Positions 1 through 9,403 are shown, counted from the first letter of the stretch. The stretch: DNA of 64,000 bases from Streptomyces sp. V3I7 (GCF_030817495.1 NZ_JAUSZK010000001.1:3079001-3143000); one strand, 5' to 3'. The notes: a model not told the origin generated them from the sequence alone. Numbers and translations: made by a program.

Positions 1-459
1 CCGGCCAACCTCTTCGTCGCCGGCTTCATCGGCTCGCCCGCCATGAACCTGGTCGAGGTGCCGATCACCGACGGCGGGGTGAAGTTCGGCAACAGTGTCG
101 TCCCGGTCAGCCGGGAGGCCCTGGCGGCCGCCTCGGACAAGGGCGACCGCACGGTGACGGTCGGCGTCCGGCCCGAGCACTTCGACGTGGTCGAGCTCGG
201 CGGCGGCGCCGCGGCCTCGCTGTCGAAGGACTCCGAGGACGCCCCGGCCGGTCTCGCGGTATCCGTCAACGTCGTGGAGGAGCTCGGCGCCGACGGATAC
301 GTGTACGGCAGCGTCGAGGTCGGCGGTGAGACCAGGGACCTGGTGGTGCGCGTGAACGGGCGTCAGGTGCCGGAGAAGGGCGCCCAGCTGCACGTCGTCC
401 CGCGTCCGGGCGAGATCCACGTGTTCTCGACCTCCACCGGCGAGCGGCTCTCCGACTGA
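1..459 (+). CDS. msiK: Sugar ABC transporter ATP-binding protein, C-terminal part (MsiK/UgpC-like)
   Basis: The reading frame is open from base 1, so this is the 3' end of a gene that starts outside the window; about 152 residues are visible. The segment FIGSPAMNL followed by VGVRPEHF is the usual junction between the ATPase domain and the C-terminal TOBE/MalK-type regulatory domain of CUT1 sugar-importer ATPases. In Streptomyces one shared ATPase, MsiK, energises many sugar importers, and its known position (SCO4240 in S. coelicolor) fits the gene order to the right. The Walker motifs lie upstream and cannot be checked. A strong hairpin follows the stop. The family is clear; the msiK name rests mainly on synteny. 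Confidence 0.8.
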   Translation, partial: PANLFVAGFIGSPAMNLVEVPITDGGVKFGNSVVPVSREALAAASDKGDRTVTVGVRPEHFDVVELGGGAAASLSKDSEDAPAGLAVSVNVVEELGADGYVYGSVEVGGETRDLVVRVNGRQVPEKGAQLHVVPRPGEIHVFSTSTGERLSD

Positions 460-502
460 TCCGGAGCCGAATCGGCGATACCGGGTAATTCACCCAGGTT
501 GA

Positions 503-540
503 CGAAACGGGCCTCGCGGGCTGCCGCGGGGCCCGTTTCG
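503..540 (+). terminator. Rho-independent-type hairpin after the msiK-like gene
   Basis: Inverted repeat with 11-bp arms CGAAACGGGCC (503-513) and GGCCCGTTTCG (530-540), with further GC pairing possible in the loop. It lies 44 bases after the stop codon and before the next gene. Confidence 0.75.
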
Positions 541-678
541 TTGTCGACAAATACCCCGGCAAACGAGGGCATTTCACTCCCGGGGCGTCAACCCCTTACC
601 CAGAAAAAGCCACTTCCCCATCCCCCGATCAGGTGACCAAATGTCGCCATATCATTACCGGGCGCTACCCTCACAGGC

Positions 679-1137
679 GTGAAGCACTCCACCACCCCTC
701 AGACGCGACGCGGCCACCGGGGCCCTGCCCGCCGGATCGGCCGCACCCTCGCTCTCGTCCTGCCCGTCGTCCTGGTGCTCTCCGGGACCCTCGCGGTCAC
801 CCGAGTCAACTGGTCGGGGAATTCCTCGAACTCGGTGCTCACCGCGTCGGACGTCGCCCCGGCTGGCGTCACCTCCCGGGCCGCCTCGCGCGCCCCGCAG
901 ACGGTGCTGCGCGACCAGCTGCTGGCCGAACTCCAGGAGCGGAACCCGGGCGTCGCCCTCACCCACCTCCAGCAGGCCGTGAACGGCCACCCCTCGCTGG
1001 CGAAGCACTGCGGCTCCATCGCGCGCGCCCTCGGCCGTGCGGCGGTCCGCGTGTACGGCGCCTCGCGCGCGCAGGCGTACGCGCGCCCCGTCTGCGACAC
1101 CTCCTTCGCCTCCGGAGTGCTGGCCGCACACAGCTGA
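679..1137 (+). CDS. Small membrane-anchored or secreted hypothetical protein
   Basis: 152 residues, not recognised as a named family. It has a basic N-terminus (residues 1-22), one hydrophobic segment at about residues 23-41 (a signal anchor or uncleaved signal peptide), and a soluble extracytoplasmic tail with just two cysteines, C111 and C139, that could form a disulfide. The GTG start at 679 is preceded by TACCCT six bases upstream, a -10-like box that would give a leaderless mRNA; there is no good ribosome binding site. It is the first of two rightward genes. Confidence 0.6.
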   Translation: MKHSTTPQTRRGHRGPARRIGRTLALVLPVVLVLSGTLAVTRVNWSGNSSNSVLTASDVAPAGVTSRAASRAPQTVLRDQLLAELQERNPGVALTHLQQAVNGHPSLAKHCGSIARALGRAAVRVYGASRAQAYARPVCDTSFASGVLAAHS

Positions 1138-1166
1138 CCGGAGGCACGCTCACGGTCGAAGGCCCC

Positions 1167-1227
1167 GAGTGGGGCGCGACGTACAGTTCGGGCATGACCC
1201 ATCCGAACGCCGCGTCGCGCCCCACTC
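1167..1227 (+). promoter_or_regulatory. Long hairpin enclosing the nucleotidyltransferase start codon
   Basis: Perfect 14-bp inverted repeat GAGTGGGGCGCGAC (1167-1180) / GTCGCGCCCCACTC (1214-1227) with a second nested 6-bp stem GTTCGG (1186-1191) / CCGAAC (1203-1208). The ATG at 1194 is in the apical loop. A TACAGT -10-like box (1182-1187) also lies inside. Folding could control translation, or the repeat could act as a DNA operator. Confidence 0.6.
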
Positions 1228-1925
1228 AAGCCGTGATCCTGGCCGGCGGCCAGGGCTCCCGGCTGCGCCCGTACACCGACGACCGGCCCAAGCCGATGGT
1301 CGAGATCCCCGGCACGGGCACTCCGATCATCGGCCACCAGTTGCTCTGGCTCGCCGAGGAGGGCGTCACGGACGTGGTGGTCTCCTGCGGCCACCTCGCC
1401 GAGGTCCTGCAGAAGTGGCTGGACTCGGTCGAGCTGCCTCTCGCCGTCACCACCGTCGTGGAGAACGAGCCGCTCGGCCGCGGCGGCGGACTGAAGTACG
1501 CCGCCGCGCACCTCCCGGACCCGGACCAGCCCTGGTACGCCACCAACGGCGACATCTGGACCCGCTTCTCGCTGCGCGACATGGCGGACTTCCACACCGA
1601 GCGCGACGCGGTCGCCACCCTCGCGCTGGCCCGCCCCCGTCTGCCCTGGGGCGCCGTCCGCACGGACGGCTTCGGCCACATCACGGACTTCATCGAGGCC
1701 CCGCCGTCGACCTTCGAGGTCAACGCGGGCGTCTACGTCTTCTCGCCGGACTTCGCCGGCCTGCTCCCCGAGCGCGGCGACCACGAGCGGACCACGTTCC
1801 CCCGTCTGGCGCGCGAACGCCGACTGTCCGGCTTCCCCCTCCCGCAGGGCGCCTACTGGCGCGCCATCGACACCGCCAAGGACCTGACGGAGGCGGCCAA
1901 GGAGCTTGCGGCACTGGGGCGTTGA
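1194..1925 (+). CDS. Sugar-phosphate nucleotidyltransferase
   Basis: 243 residues. The N-terminus carries the nucleotidyltransferase signature GGQGSRLRP followed by DDRPKPM, the loop that binds the NTP in glucose-1-phosphate thymidylyl- and mannose-1-phosphate guanylyltransferases (RmlA/GCD1 family). NGDIW at about residue 114 supplies the metal-binding Asp of the GxGD-type motif, and VNAGVYVF is the conserved sugar-binding strand. The protein would activate a sugar 1-phosphate to an NDP-sugar; the sugar is not predictable. ATG 1194 was chosen because the domain begins directly after it; longer in-frame starts give Arg/Pro-rich shadow sequence. Confidence 0.85.
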   Translation: MTHPNAASRPTQAVILAGGQGSRLRPYTDDRPKPMVEIPGTGTPIIGHQLLWLAEEGVTDVVVSCGHLAEVLQKWLDSVELPLAVTTVVENEPLGRGGGLKYAAAHLPDPDQPWYATNGDIWTRFSLRDMADFHTERDAVATLALARPRLPWGAVRTDGFGHITDFIEAPPSTFEVNAGVYVFSPDFAGLLPERGDHERTTFPRLARERRLSGFPLPQGAYWRAIDTAKDLTEAAKELAALGR

Positions 1926-1945
1926 GCGCTCCCTGTCCGGTACGA

Positions 1946-1986
1946 CGACGAGGTCCCGCACCCGTGAAGGGCGCGGGACCTCGTCG
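1946..1986. terminator. Bidirectional terminator between convergent genes
   Basis: Inverted repeat with 14-bp arms CGACGAGGTCCCGC (1946-1959) and GCGGGACCTCGTCG (1973-1986). It sits between the rightward nucleotidyltransferase and the leftward DoxX gene. Confidence 0.75.
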
Positions 1987-2034
1987 CGTCGGGTCAGCCG
2001 GTGGGCGGTGCCAGGATGCCGCCCACCGGCCCGG

Positions 2035-3789
2035 CTACCCCAACAGGCCGCCCACCAGCCCCGGGTTGCCCGAGGACGGTGCGTTGTCGCCGGGGGCGCC
2101 GGACGAGCCGGTGCCGCCGCCCGGGCCGCCGGTGGTGGCGCCCCCGGAGGCCGGGCCGGAGGTCGTGCTCGGCGCCTGACCGGCCGGCGCGGACCGCTGC
2201 GGCGGGGCCTGCCCGACGGTGCCCTGCGTCTGGCTGGGGGCGCCGCCGGTGGCGGCGGAGGAGCCGGACGAGTGGGCCGCGCCCGGGGTCGTCGCGGCGC
2301 CGGACGGTCCGGTCCCGGCCGAGGTGCCGCCGCGCGGGGTGCTGGAGACGGACGGGGTGTGCGTCGGCTCTCCCGGGAGCGGTGAGCCGGGCAGGTTGTT
2401 GCGCGGCGCCTCGCCGGGGCCGGGCACGACCACGCGGCTGGAGTCGCGGACCGCGCCGCCGAGCAGCGAGCCGAGGAGCAGCGTGAGGCCGACGACGACG
2501 CCGGTGACGAGGGCTCCGCGGCGCAGGACGTACCGGCGCAGCTCCCAGATGTCGGAGCGCGGCCCGAGCCGCCGCCAGGCGCTGCCCGCGAGGCGGCCGT
2601 CCACGGAGTAGACGGGCGCGCCGGCGATGATCAGCGGGGACCAGGCGGCGAGTTGGATGATGTCGGGGGTGTCGTAGACCGGGACGGTCTTCCAGCTGAC
2701 GGTGACGATGAGTGCCGCGGAGAGCAGCGCGCCGACGACGGCGGCGACCCGCTGCCAGCAGCCGAGGATGGTGAGCACACCGACCACGACCTGGAGGAAG
2801 GCGATCACGAGCCCGGAGCCGACGGGGTGCTGGAGGGCGAACTCCCGCAGTGGCTCGGCGACTTCCCAGGGGTGCAGCGTGTTGAGCCACTTCACCATGG
2901 AGCCGCGCTCGCCGCCGTCGAAGTAGACGGGGTCGCAGAGCTTGCCCATGCCGGCGTAGACGGAGATGAAGCCGAGGAAGATGCGCAGCGGGAGCAGGAC
3001 GACGCCGAGGTTGAGCCGGCGGCCCGGGTAGTAGGCGTGCCGGGACGGGTCGTCGCCGTGCCGCCTGCCCGTCGCTCCGGCCGGCGCCTCCTCCGGGTCC
3101 TCGTACTCGTCGTAGTCGTCGTAGTCGTCGTAGCGGTCGGACGGCCCGGCGTCCTCGCGGTATCCGTCGTGCTCGTCGTACTCGTCGTGCCCGTCGTAGG
3201 CGAACTCCTCGCCGGTGAAGGCGGGTTCGTCGTAGGCGCTGCCGACGGTGCGCATCGGGGGCAGGAGCGGGGTGGCGGTGGGTTCGGCGGTGCGCTGCGG
3301 GCCGACGACGGGGTTCTCGACCGTGCGCTCGAGCTCGTCGTAGCCCTCATAGGGCGGGTAGCCGCCGCGGCCGCGGTCCTCGACGCGCGGGATGACCCGG
3401 GTGGCTCCGGCGTCGGCGGTCGGCTCGTCGGGGTGGCGGACGCTGCCGCCGCGAACGGCCTGGAGCAGACGGTGGGCGCCGGTGTCGTCGGGGGCGGACC
3501 AGCCGCTCCAGACGACCGCGCGGCGCCGTGGCCGCGCCGCGCCCGCCCCACTCGCGGCGCCCGCGAGCGGCATGCGGGCGGTGTCCTCGGCGGCGCCCAC
3601 GTGCCGGGCGACCCGCGGGGACTGGGTGCGCCGTGTCGAGGTGCCCAGCTGCACGCGGAAGCTCGCGTGAGTGACGATGACCTGCGCCGGGTCGCTCGGC
3701 ACCTTCACCATGCTCAGCGCGGGAGCGTCGTCGAATCCCGACGAGCGTTCCCCCGTGGGTGTGCGGGGTGTTCTGGTGTCCACACTCAT
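2035..3789 (-). CDS. DoxX family membrane protein with long acidic N-terminal extension
   Basis: 584 residues in three parts. Residues 1 to about 280 are hydrophilic and probably disordered, ending in a very Asp/Tyr-rich stretch (DDYDDYDEYED). The middle holds four membrane segments, beginning with the DoxX start VVLLPLRIFLGFISVYAGMG and including the loop between helices 1 and 2 that faces outside. A fifth hydrophobic segment near residue 430 precedes a Pro/Gly/Ser/Thr-rich tail of roughly 130 residues, likely extracytoplasmic. DoxX proteins are linked to respiratory or oxidative-stress complexes, but this long actinobacterial form has no assigned function. GTG/ATG start at 3789 precedes MSVDTRTPRTP; the gene stands alone. 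Confidence 0.75.
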   Translation of the reverse strand: MSVDTRTPRTPTGERSSGFDDAPALSMVKVPSDPAQVIVTHASFRVQLGTSTRRTQSPRVARHVGAAEDTARMPLAGAASGAGAARPRRRAVVWSGWSAPDDTGAHRLLQAVRGGSVRHPDEPTADAGATRVIPRVEDRGRGGYPPYEGYDELERTVENPVVGPQRTAEPTATPLLPPMRTVGSAYDEPAFTGEEFAYDGHDEYDEHDGYREDAGPSDRYDDYDDYDEYEDPEEAPAGATGRRHGDDPSRHAYYPGRRLNLGVVLLPLRIFLGFISVYAGMGKLCDPVYFDGGERGSMVKWLNTLHPWEVAEPLREFALQHPVGSGLVIAFLQVVVGVLTILGCWQRVAAVVGALLSAALIVTVSWKTVPVYDTPDIIQLAAWSPLIIAGAPVYSVDGRLAGSAWRRLGPRSDIWELRRYVLRRGALVTGVVVGLTLLLGSLLGGAVRDSSRVVVPGPGEAPRNNLPGSPLPGEPTHTPSVSSTPRGGTSAGTGPSGAATTPGAAHSSGSSAATGGAPSQTQGTVGQAPPQRSAPAGQAPSTTSGPASGGATTGGPGGGTGSSGAPGDNAPSSGNPGLVGGLLG

Positions 3790-3906
3790 CTAACCGAGTG
3801 ACAGCGAGTTTGGACACTGCCTGACCCGGCCGGATGTGTCCGGACCGCGTCAAAGAAACCCAGGACGCCTGAATCACCCTGTACGGGGGAACGTACGCAC
3901 GTCCGT

Positions 3907-4848
3907 TCAGCCGCGTCGGCGCGCCGCCTCGTACAGCACGATGCCCGCGGCCACACCGGCGTTGAGCGACTCGGCGCCGCCCGGCATCGGGATGCGCACG
4001 CGGTGGTCGCAGGTCTCGCCGACCAGTCGGGACAGGCCCTTGCCCTCGCTGCCGACGACGATGACGACGGGACCCTCCAGGGCCTGAAGGTCCTGGACCT
4101 CGGACTCTCCGTCGGCGGCGAGACCGACGACGGTGACGCCCTCCTTCTTGTACGCCTCCAGGGCGCGCGTCAGGTTGGTGGCGCGGGCGACGGGCGTACG
4201 GGCGGCCGCACCGGCGGACGTCTTCCAGGCGCCCGCGGTCATGCCGGCCGCGCGCCGCTCGGGCACGACGACGCCGTGGCCGCCGAAGGCGGAGACGGAG
4301 CGGACGACGGCGCCGAGGTTGCGCGGGTCGGTGACGCCGTCGAGGGCGACGATCAGCGGGTCCTCGCCCTCGTCGTAGGCGGCGCCGGTGAGGTCCTCGG
4401 GGTGGGCGTACTCGTACGGCGGGACCTGGAGGACCAGGCCCTGGTGGTTGAGCCCGTTGGTCATGCGGTCGAGCTCGGGGCGCGGGGCCTCCATGAGGTT
4501 GATGCCGCCGCGCTCGGCGACGAGCTGGAGCGCCTCGCGCACCCGCTCGTCGTTGTCGATGAACTGCTGGACGTACAGCGTGGAGGCGGGCACGCCCTCG
4601 CGCAGCGCCTCGACCACGGGGTTACGGCCGACGACCAGCTCGGACGTGGACTTGCCGCCCCGGCCACGCGCCATGGGTCGGCGCTGCACCTGCTTGGCCT
4701 TGGCGGACGCGATGCGGTTCTTCTTGTGCCCCTTGCGCATCTCGGCGGGCGGGGTCGGACCCTTGCCCTCCAGCCCCCGGCGCCGCTGGCCGCCACTGCC
4801 GACCTGTGCGCCCTTCTTGCCGGACATGCGGCGCTTGCCTGCGGCCAT
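3907..4848 (-). CDS. rlmB: 23S rRNA (guanosine-2'-O-)-methyltransferase RlmB
   Basis: 313 residues, SpoU/TrmH class of knotted methyltransferases, which 2'-O-methylate 23S rRNA (G2251 in E. coli) using SAM. A Lys/Arg-rich extension of about 70 residues precedes the substrate-binding domain (starting [11 protein letters not shown]). The three SpoU motifs are present: motif 1 [15 protein letters not shown] with the catalytic Asn/Arg, motif 2 [11 protein letters not shown] and motif 3 [17 protein letters not shown]. It lies directly downstream of cysS on the same strand (87-base gap), the standard Streptomyces arrangement. Confidence 0.93.
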   Translation of the reverse strand: MAAGKRRMSGKKGAQVGSGGQRRRGLEGKGPTPPAEMRKGHKKNRIASAKAKQVQRRPMARGRGGKSTSELVVGRNPVVEALREGVPASTLYVQQFIDNDERVREALQLVAERGGINLMEAPRPELDRMTNGLNHQGLVLQVPPYEYAHPEDLTGAAYDEGEDPLIVALDGVTDPRNLGAVVRSVSAFGGHGVVVPERRAAGMTAGAWKTSAGAAARTPVARATNLTRALEAYKKEGVTVVGLAADGESEVQDLQALEGPVVIVVGSEGKGLSRLVGETCDHRVRIPMPGGAESLNAGVAAGIVLYEAARRRG

Positions 4849-4935
4849 GAGTTACCTGCCCCTGTGAGCTGTTCGTACGTATGTATGCAGTGTGCCGCCC
4901 GGAGGGCCGGGCGGCACAGTCGATCTTGGTGTTGC

Positions 4936-6339
4936 CTAGCGCTGACCCAGGCTCCAGCGCGGTCCCTGCGGGCTGTCCTCGATCACGAGGCCGGACTGTC
5001 CGAGCTGGTCGCGGATGGCGTCCGCGGTCGCCCAGTCCTTGCGGGTCCGGGCGGACTCGCGCTGGTCGAGGACGAGACGGACGAGGCTGTCGACGACGCC
5101 GTGCAGGTCCTCGCTGCTCTCGCCGCCCTCGGCGGCCCACTGGGCGTCGAGCGGGTCGAGGCCGAGGACGCCGAGCATGGCCCGCACCTCGGCCAGTCGG
5201 GCGACGGCGGCTTCCTTGTCGTCGGCGGCGAGCGCCGAGTTGCCCTGCCGGACGGTCGTGTGGATCACGGCCATCGCCTGCGGGACGCCGAGGTCGTCGT
5301 CCATGGCCTCGGCGAAGGCGGGCGGGACCTCGGTGGCGGGCTCGACGGTCCGGCCGGCCATCTCGGTCGCGCGCTGCACGAAGCCCTCGATCCGCGCGAA
5401 CGCCGACTCGGCCTCGCGCAGCGACTCCTCGCTGTACTCGATCATCGACCGGTAGTGCGGGGTGCCGAGGTAGTAGCGCAGCACGATCGGGCGCCACTGC
5501 TTGACCATCTCGGAGACGAGCACCGAGTTGCCGAGCGACTTGGACATCTTGTCGCCGGCCATGGTCACCCAGGCGTTGTGCACCCAGTACTGGGCGAAGT
5601 CGTCGCCGAAGGCCTTGGCCTGGGCGATCTCGTTCTCGTGGTGCGGGAAGACCAGGTCGAGGCCGCCGCCGTGGATGTCGAACGCGGAGCCCAGGTACTT
5701 GTGGGCCATCGCGGAGCACTCCAGGTGCCAGCCCGGGCGTCCGGGGCCCCACGGGGTCGGCCAGGTCGGCTCGCCGGGCTTGGCGGACTTCCACATGGCG
5801 AAGTCGCGCGGGTCCCGCTTGCCGGTCTCGCCCTCGCCGGAGGGCTGGAGCAGGTTGTCCAGCTCCTGCCGGGACAGCTGGAGGTAGCCGGGGAAGGAGC
5901 GCACGTCGAAGTAGACGTTGCCGTCCGCCGCGTAGGCGTGGCCGCGCTCGATGAGGCCCCGCATCATCTCGACCATCTCGGTGATGTGCCCGGTGGCCCG
6001 CGGCTCGTACGTCGGCGGCAGGCAGCCCAGCGCCGCGTAGGCGTCGTTGAACGCGCGCTCGTTCTCGTACCCGATCGACCACCAGGGCCGGTTCTGCTCG
6101 GCGGCCTTGACGATGATCTTGTCGTCGATGTCGGTGACGTTGCGGATGAACGTGACGTCGTAGCCGCGGTACGCGAACCAGCGGCGCATGATGTCGAAGT
6201 TCAGACCGGAGCGGATGTGCCCGATGTGCGGGGCCGCCTGCACGGTGGCGCCACACAGGTAGATCGAGACACAGCCCGGCTTGAGCGGGGAGAAGTCACG
6301 GATCTGCCGGGCGCTGGTGTCGTACAGGCGAATAGTCAC
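4936..6339 (-). CDS. cysS: Cysteinyl-tRNA synthetase
   Basis: 467 residues, the usual length for this class I aminoacyl-tRNA synthetase, which charges tRNA-Cys. The zinc-site Cys in YLCGATVQ, the HIGH motif in PHIGHIRSG, the WHLECSAM zinc region and the DKMSKSLGN loop are all present, followed by a C-terminal DALR-like helical domain. The GTG at 6337-6339 (VTIRLYDTS) was chosen because homologues start there; the frame stays open further upstream but encodes shadow sequence. Co-directional with rlmB downstream and ispF/ispD upstream. Confidence 0.95.
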   Translation of the reverse strand: MTIRLYDTSARQIRDFSPLKPGCVSIYLCGATVQAAPHIGHIRSGLNFDIMRRWFAYRGYDVTFIRNVTDIDDKIIVKAAEQNRPWWSIGYENERAFNDAYAALGCLPPTYEPRATGHITEMVEMMRGLIERGHAYAADGNVYFDVRSFPGYLQLSRQELDNLLQPSGEGETGKRDPRDFAMWKSAKPGEPTWPTPWGPGRPGWHLECSAMAHKYLGSAFDIHGGGLDLVFPHHENEIAQAKAFGDDFAQYWVHNAWVTMAGDKMSKSLGNSVLVSEMVKQWRPIVLRYYLGTPHYRSMIEYSEESLREAESAFARIEGFVQRATEMAGRTVEPATEVPPAFAEAMDDDLGVPQAMAVIHTTVRQGNSALAADDKEAAVARLAEVRAMLGVLGLDPLDAQWAAEGGESSEDLHGVVDSLVRLVLDQRESARTRKDWATADAIRDQLGQSGLVIEDSPQGPRWSLGQR

Positions 6340-6407
6340 CACACCAGGGTAGTGGGCGCGGGGCAGTGCCTCAGCGCCCATACCCCGATACGTGGGGTCA
6401 GAAGGCG

Positions 6408-6812
6408 TCAGAGGTTCCCGATGACCTTCTCGGGGCTGATGCGCAGGACGACGCGCTCCGCGTCGTGGACCGCGGCGGGGTTGAAGTCGGCGTACTTCTT
6501 GCCGGTGTACTTCCGCGAGAGCTCTTGGATCAGCTCCTCCGCGCCCTGCGTGGTCTGCTCCACGGTGCCGCGGATCTCCGCGTACTCGTAGGGCGAGGCC
6601 GGGTCCTGGACCACGACGCTCACGCGTGCGTCGCGGTCCAGGTTCTTCTTCTTGCGCCGGTCGACCGTGGTCGAGACGAGCAGGTCGTCGCCGTCCCGTT
6701 TCACCCACACCGGGGACAGCTGCGGGCTGCCGTCGGGCTGGACGGTGCCGATAACGACGAAGACAGGGGTGTCGAGCAGGGACTTCAGCCGGTCGGACAG
6801 GGCGGCGGACAT
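6408..6812 (-). CDS. PPOX-class (F420/FMN-type) split-barrel oxidoreductase
   Basis: 134 residues with the pyridoxamine 5'-phosphate oxidase-like split-barrel pattern: N-terminal LDTPVFVVIGTVQPDGSP, then PVWVKRDGDDLLVSTT, a basic KKKNLDRD stretch that binds flavin phosphate, and the Y-x-E-I-R-G-T strand. Streptomyces enzymes of this size mostly use F420 or FMN; the substrate is unknown. It interrupts the isoprenoid-tRNA synthetase gene run on the same strand. A good ribosome binding site (GGAGG) precedes ATG 6812. Confidence 0.8.
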   Translation of the reverse strand: MSAALSDRLKSLLDTPVFVVIGTVQPDGSPQLSPVWVKRDGDDLLVSTTVDRRKKKNLDRDARVSVVVQDPASPYEYAEIRGTVEQTTQGAEELIQELSRKYTGKKYADFNPAAVHDAERVVLRISPEKVIGNL

Positions 6813-6882
6813 GAGGGGTACCTCCGGAGCTCGGTCACGGGTCGTGCGTCACACGTCGCTCTGCGGGTACCCTCGCACGCCC

Positions 6883-7380
6883 TCAGCTCACACGCACCAC
6901 GAGCGCGGTGGCGATGGCCATCAGTCCTTCGTCGCGGCCCGGGAAGCCGAGCCCGTCCGTCGTGGCGCCGGAGACGGAGACCGGGGCCCCGGCCGCCTCC
7001 GACAGGATCTTCTGGGCCTCGTCCCGGCGCTTGCCGATCTTGGGGCGGGGGCCGACGACCTGGACCGCGACGTTGCCGATCCGGAAGCCGGCCTCGCGCA
7101 CGATGCGCGCCGCCTCGGTCAGCAGCGTGACGCCGGAGGCGCCGGACCACTCGGGGCGGCCGGTGCCGAAGTGCTGCCCGAGGTCGCCGAGGCCGGCGGC
7201 GGAGAACAGCGCGTTGCACGCGGCGTGCGCGACGACGTCCGCGTCGGAGTGGCCGGCCAGCCCCGGGCCCGCTCCCTCCCACTTCAGGCCGGCGCACCAC
7301 AGCTCCCGGCCCTCCTCGAAGGCGTGGATGTCGGTGCCGATGCCCACCTGGGGCAGATGGGGCAGTTGCTCAGAAGCCAT
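6883..7380 (-). CDS. ispF: 2-C-methyl-D-erythritol 2,4-cyclodiphosphate synthase
   Basis: 165 residues. IspF closes CDP-ME 2-phosphate to the cyclic diphosphate in the MEP isoprenoid pathway, working as a trimer. The zinc ligands appear in GIGTDIHAF (Asp and His near residues 16-18) and [11 protein letters not shown]; the trimer-interface and CDP-binding segments follow ([13 protein letters not shown] region). It overlaps the 3' end of ispD by 11 bases, so the two are translationally coupled. Confidence 0.95.
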   Translation of the reverse strand: MASEQLPHLPQVGIGTDIHAFEEGRELWCAGLKWEGAGPGLAGHSDADVVAHAACNALFSAAGLGDLGQHFGTGRPEWSGASGVTLLTEAARIVREAGFRIGNVAVQVVGPRPKIGKRRDEAQKILSEAAGAPVSVSGATTDGLGFPGRDEGLMAIATALVVRVS

Positions 7381-8122
7381 CGGTGATCCTCCTGCGGGCC
7401 AGGACCGCCTCGGCGAGGATCAGGTCCAGCGGGCGCGTCACCTTGAAGGCCTCCTCGTGGCCGGGGACGGCCACGACGGGCAGACCGAGCTGCTCGATCA
7501 TGCTCGCGTCGTCGGTGACGTCGTCGGTGACGGTCTCGTGCGCGCGCACCAGGGTCCGGCGGTCGAAGCCCTGCGGTGTCTGGACCGCGCGCAGCCGGGC
7601 CCGCTCGGGCGTGGCCACGACCGGTTCCGGGGCGCCGGGCTCCGCCGCGGGCTCGACCTCCTTGACCGTGTCGGCCAGCGGCAGCGCGGGGACGACGGCC
7701 GGGGCGCCGGCCCGGACCGCCTCGATCACCGCGTCGACGGTGTCCACCGGGACCAGCGGGCGGGCGGCGTCGTGCACGAGGACGATGTCGCAGGCGGGCG
7801 GCACGGCGTCGAGGCCGAGCTTCACCGACTCCTGGCGGGACTCGCCGCCCGGGACGACCACGAAGTCCGTACGTTCGGGCAGCGCGTGCGCGTCGAGCAG
7901 CGACTTGACCTCGGGGGCGCCGTCGGGCGGGGCCACGACGACGACCAGGGAGACGGCGCGGGACGCGGCGAGCGCGCGCACCGCGTGGACGAGCATGGGC
8001 GTGCCGTTCAGGGTGCGGAGCGCCTTGGGGGCGCCCGGTCCGAGGCGTACGCCTCGGCCGGCGGCCGGGATCACGGCCGCGACCTGGGACGGTGCGGGCG
8101 AAGGGCGCGAATCGTCAGACAT
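7370..8122 (-). CDS. ispD: 2-C-methyl-D-erythritol 4-phosphate cytidylyltransferase
   Basis: 250 residues. IspD joins CTP to methylerythritol 4-phosphate, the step before IspE and IspF. Visible motifs are the nucleotide loop [13 protein letters not shown] with the downstream catalytic Lys in PKAL, and [11 protein letters not shown]. The family signature at the C-terminal half ([15 protein letters not shown]) is also intact. ATG at 8122 follows a GGAACCG site. Cotranscribed with ispF; carD lies about 320 bases upstream on the same strand. Confidence 0.95.
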   Translation of the reverse strand: MSDDSRPSPAPSQVAAVIPAAGRGVRLGPGAPKALRTLNGTPMLVHAVRALAASRAVSLVVVVAPPDGAPEVKSLLDAHALPERTDFVVVPGGESRQESVKLGLDAVPPACDIVLVHDAARPLVPVDTVDAVIEAVRAGAPAVVPALPLADTVKEVEPAAEPGAPEPVVATPERARLRAVQTPQGFDRRTLVRAHETVTDDVTDDASMIEQLGLPVVAVPGHEEAFKVTRPLDLILAEAVLARRRITDGF

Positions 8123-8440
8123 CGGTTCCTGTCAGGTTTGTGTGCTCGGCCGACGTGGGTATGGCCTGGAGGAGTGCCGGGCGCGACGCCTTGACCGGAC
8201 CCTTCCGTGACACCGGTCGAGCCGACTGCCCGGGCCCGGCACGCCAAGTATCGGGGGCGTACGACATCCAGGCACTGCTGTCACACACGTTCATATCCAG
8301 GTCGGCACGCATATCCACCAGCGGGTGGGGCAGGCATCTCCGGGGACGCGAACATGCCGCAGCGCCCGGCGACAGGGAAAGTGTCATCGGGCACCGCGGC
8401 ATTCAGTGTGCAGAGCCGAGCAGGCGTCGCCTGCTGGGCG
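8123..8440. other. 318-base gap between carD and ispD
   Basis: Contains the carD terminator-like hairpin near 8419 and probably the ispD promoter. A leftward frame of up to 95 codons (8115-8402) overlaps the ispD start by 8 bases, but its composition looks like shadow and it is not called as a gene. Two TGGATATG copies lie near 8293-8316 on the minus strand. Confidence 0.4.
8419..8435 (-). terminator. Hairpin just after carD
   Basis: AGCAGGCG (8419-8426), one-base spacer, CGCCTGCT (8428-8435); begins 6 bases beyond the carD stop codon. The loop is too short for the full arms to pair, so the end pairs would open. Confidence 0.5.
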
Positions 8441-8923
8441 TCAGGACGCGAGTACCTCGTCGAGCAGGGCCTCGGCCTTGTCCTCGTTGGTGTTCTCCGC
8501 GAGGGCGAGCTCGCTCACCAGGATCTGGCGGGCCTTGGCGAGCATGCGCTTCTCACCGGCGGACAGTCCGCGCTCGCGCTCGCGACGCCACAGGTCACGC
8601 ACGACTTCCGCGACCTTGATGACATCGCCGGAGGCGAGCTTCTCCAGATTTGCCTTGTAGCGGCGCGACCAGTTCGTGGGCTCCTCGGCGTACGGCGCGC
8701 GCAGCACCTCGAAGACCCGGTCCAGCCCGTCCTGACCGACCACATCACGCACGCCGACGAACTCCGCATTGTCCGCTGGCACACGTACCGTCAGGTCACC
8801 TTGGGCGACCTTCAGCACCAAGTAGGTCTTGTCCACGCCTTTGATCTGGCGAGTTTCGATGGCCTCGATCAGCGCGGCCCCGTGATGGGGATAGACCACG
8901 GTGTCGCCAACCTTGAACGTCAT
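8441..8923 (-). CDS. carD: CarD family RNA polymerase-binding transcription factor
   Basis: 160 residues, as in other actinobacterial CarD proteins. CarD binds the beta subunit of RNA polymerase and stabilises open complexes at rRNA and many housekeeping promoters. The N-terminal Tudor-like RID starts [18 protein letters not shown]; the C-terminal helical DNA-binding domain includes [13 protein letters not shown] with the wedge Trp, and [19 protein letters not shown]. It is the first gene before ispD-ispF, as in S. coelicolor (SCO4232). A long divergent intergenic region with palindromes lies upstream. Confidence 0.95.
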   Translation of the reverse strand: MTFKVGDTVVYPHHGAALIEAIETRQIKGVDKTYLVLKVAQGDLTVRVPADNAEFVGVRDVVGQDGLDRVFEVLRAPYAEEPTNWSRRYKANLEKLASGDVIKVAEVVRDLWRRERERGLSAGEKRMLAKARQILVSELALAENTNEDKAEALLDEVLAS

Positions 8924-9217
8924 GTGACAGGTACCCCTTCCGTGGCTATCCAGGGTAACACGGATACGCCGTCTTCTGAATGGCGTTTTCGCAGGTCAGG
9001 GCATATCTCGGGGCTTGACAACAGCAACAGGAACGTGCTGCGCAAGGGCAGCGGAACCAGGTATTCGCAGGTCGGAGCCACTCTCCGAGGGCACCGAAAC
9101 GCTCGGGCAACACGCCCCGGAAGCCCTCTCCGAGTGACCGAACACCCCCATTTGTCCGGTTCCAGGCGTGCGACTTCCGCTACTCCGTTCGGCGTCCGGC
9201 GCCGGGTGCGAGGGGAA

Positions 9218-9269
9218 TCCGGAATTGATCACGAGGGCTCGCCGGAACCGGCGGGTGATCAATATCCGG
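9218..9269. repeat. Inverted repeat with nested hairpin
   Basis: Arms ATTGATCAC (9224-9232) and GTGATCAAT (9255-9263), extended by CCGGA on the left and TCCGG on the right with one unpaired base; a GCCGG/CCGGC stem fits in the middle. Could be an operator or a transcribed structure. Confidence 0.5.
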
Positions 9270-9365
9270 GGTGATCGCGCATTCCTTCCCGCACGTTTTG
9301 CACAGGGTGTTGCAAGCCGCCACGAGCCGTCTTATGTGAATGCCGGACGAACGGCAGCGAGATTG

Positions 9366-9403
9366 TGACTCCGGAGTCAGTTCCAAAGTGACTCGTGAGT
9401 CAC
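9366..9403. promoter_or_regulatory. Two tandem TGACTC-NN-GAGTCA palindromes
   Basis: TGACTCCGGAGTCA at 9366-9379 and GTGACTCGTGAGTCAC at 9388-9403; centres are 23 bp apart, about two helical turns. This arrangement is typical of a dimeric regulator binding two neighbouring sites, about 170 bases upstream of the lipoprotein gene. The regulator is unknown. Confidence 0.55.

Noticed and set aside
4003..6591. Very long rightward frame of 862 codons opposite rlmB and cysS
   Set aside because: Shadow of two clear leftward genes; Arg/Gly/Val-rich composition and no start signal.
8115..8402. 95-codon leftward frame between carD and ispD
   Set aside because: Overlaps the ispD start and has no ribosome site or natural composition.
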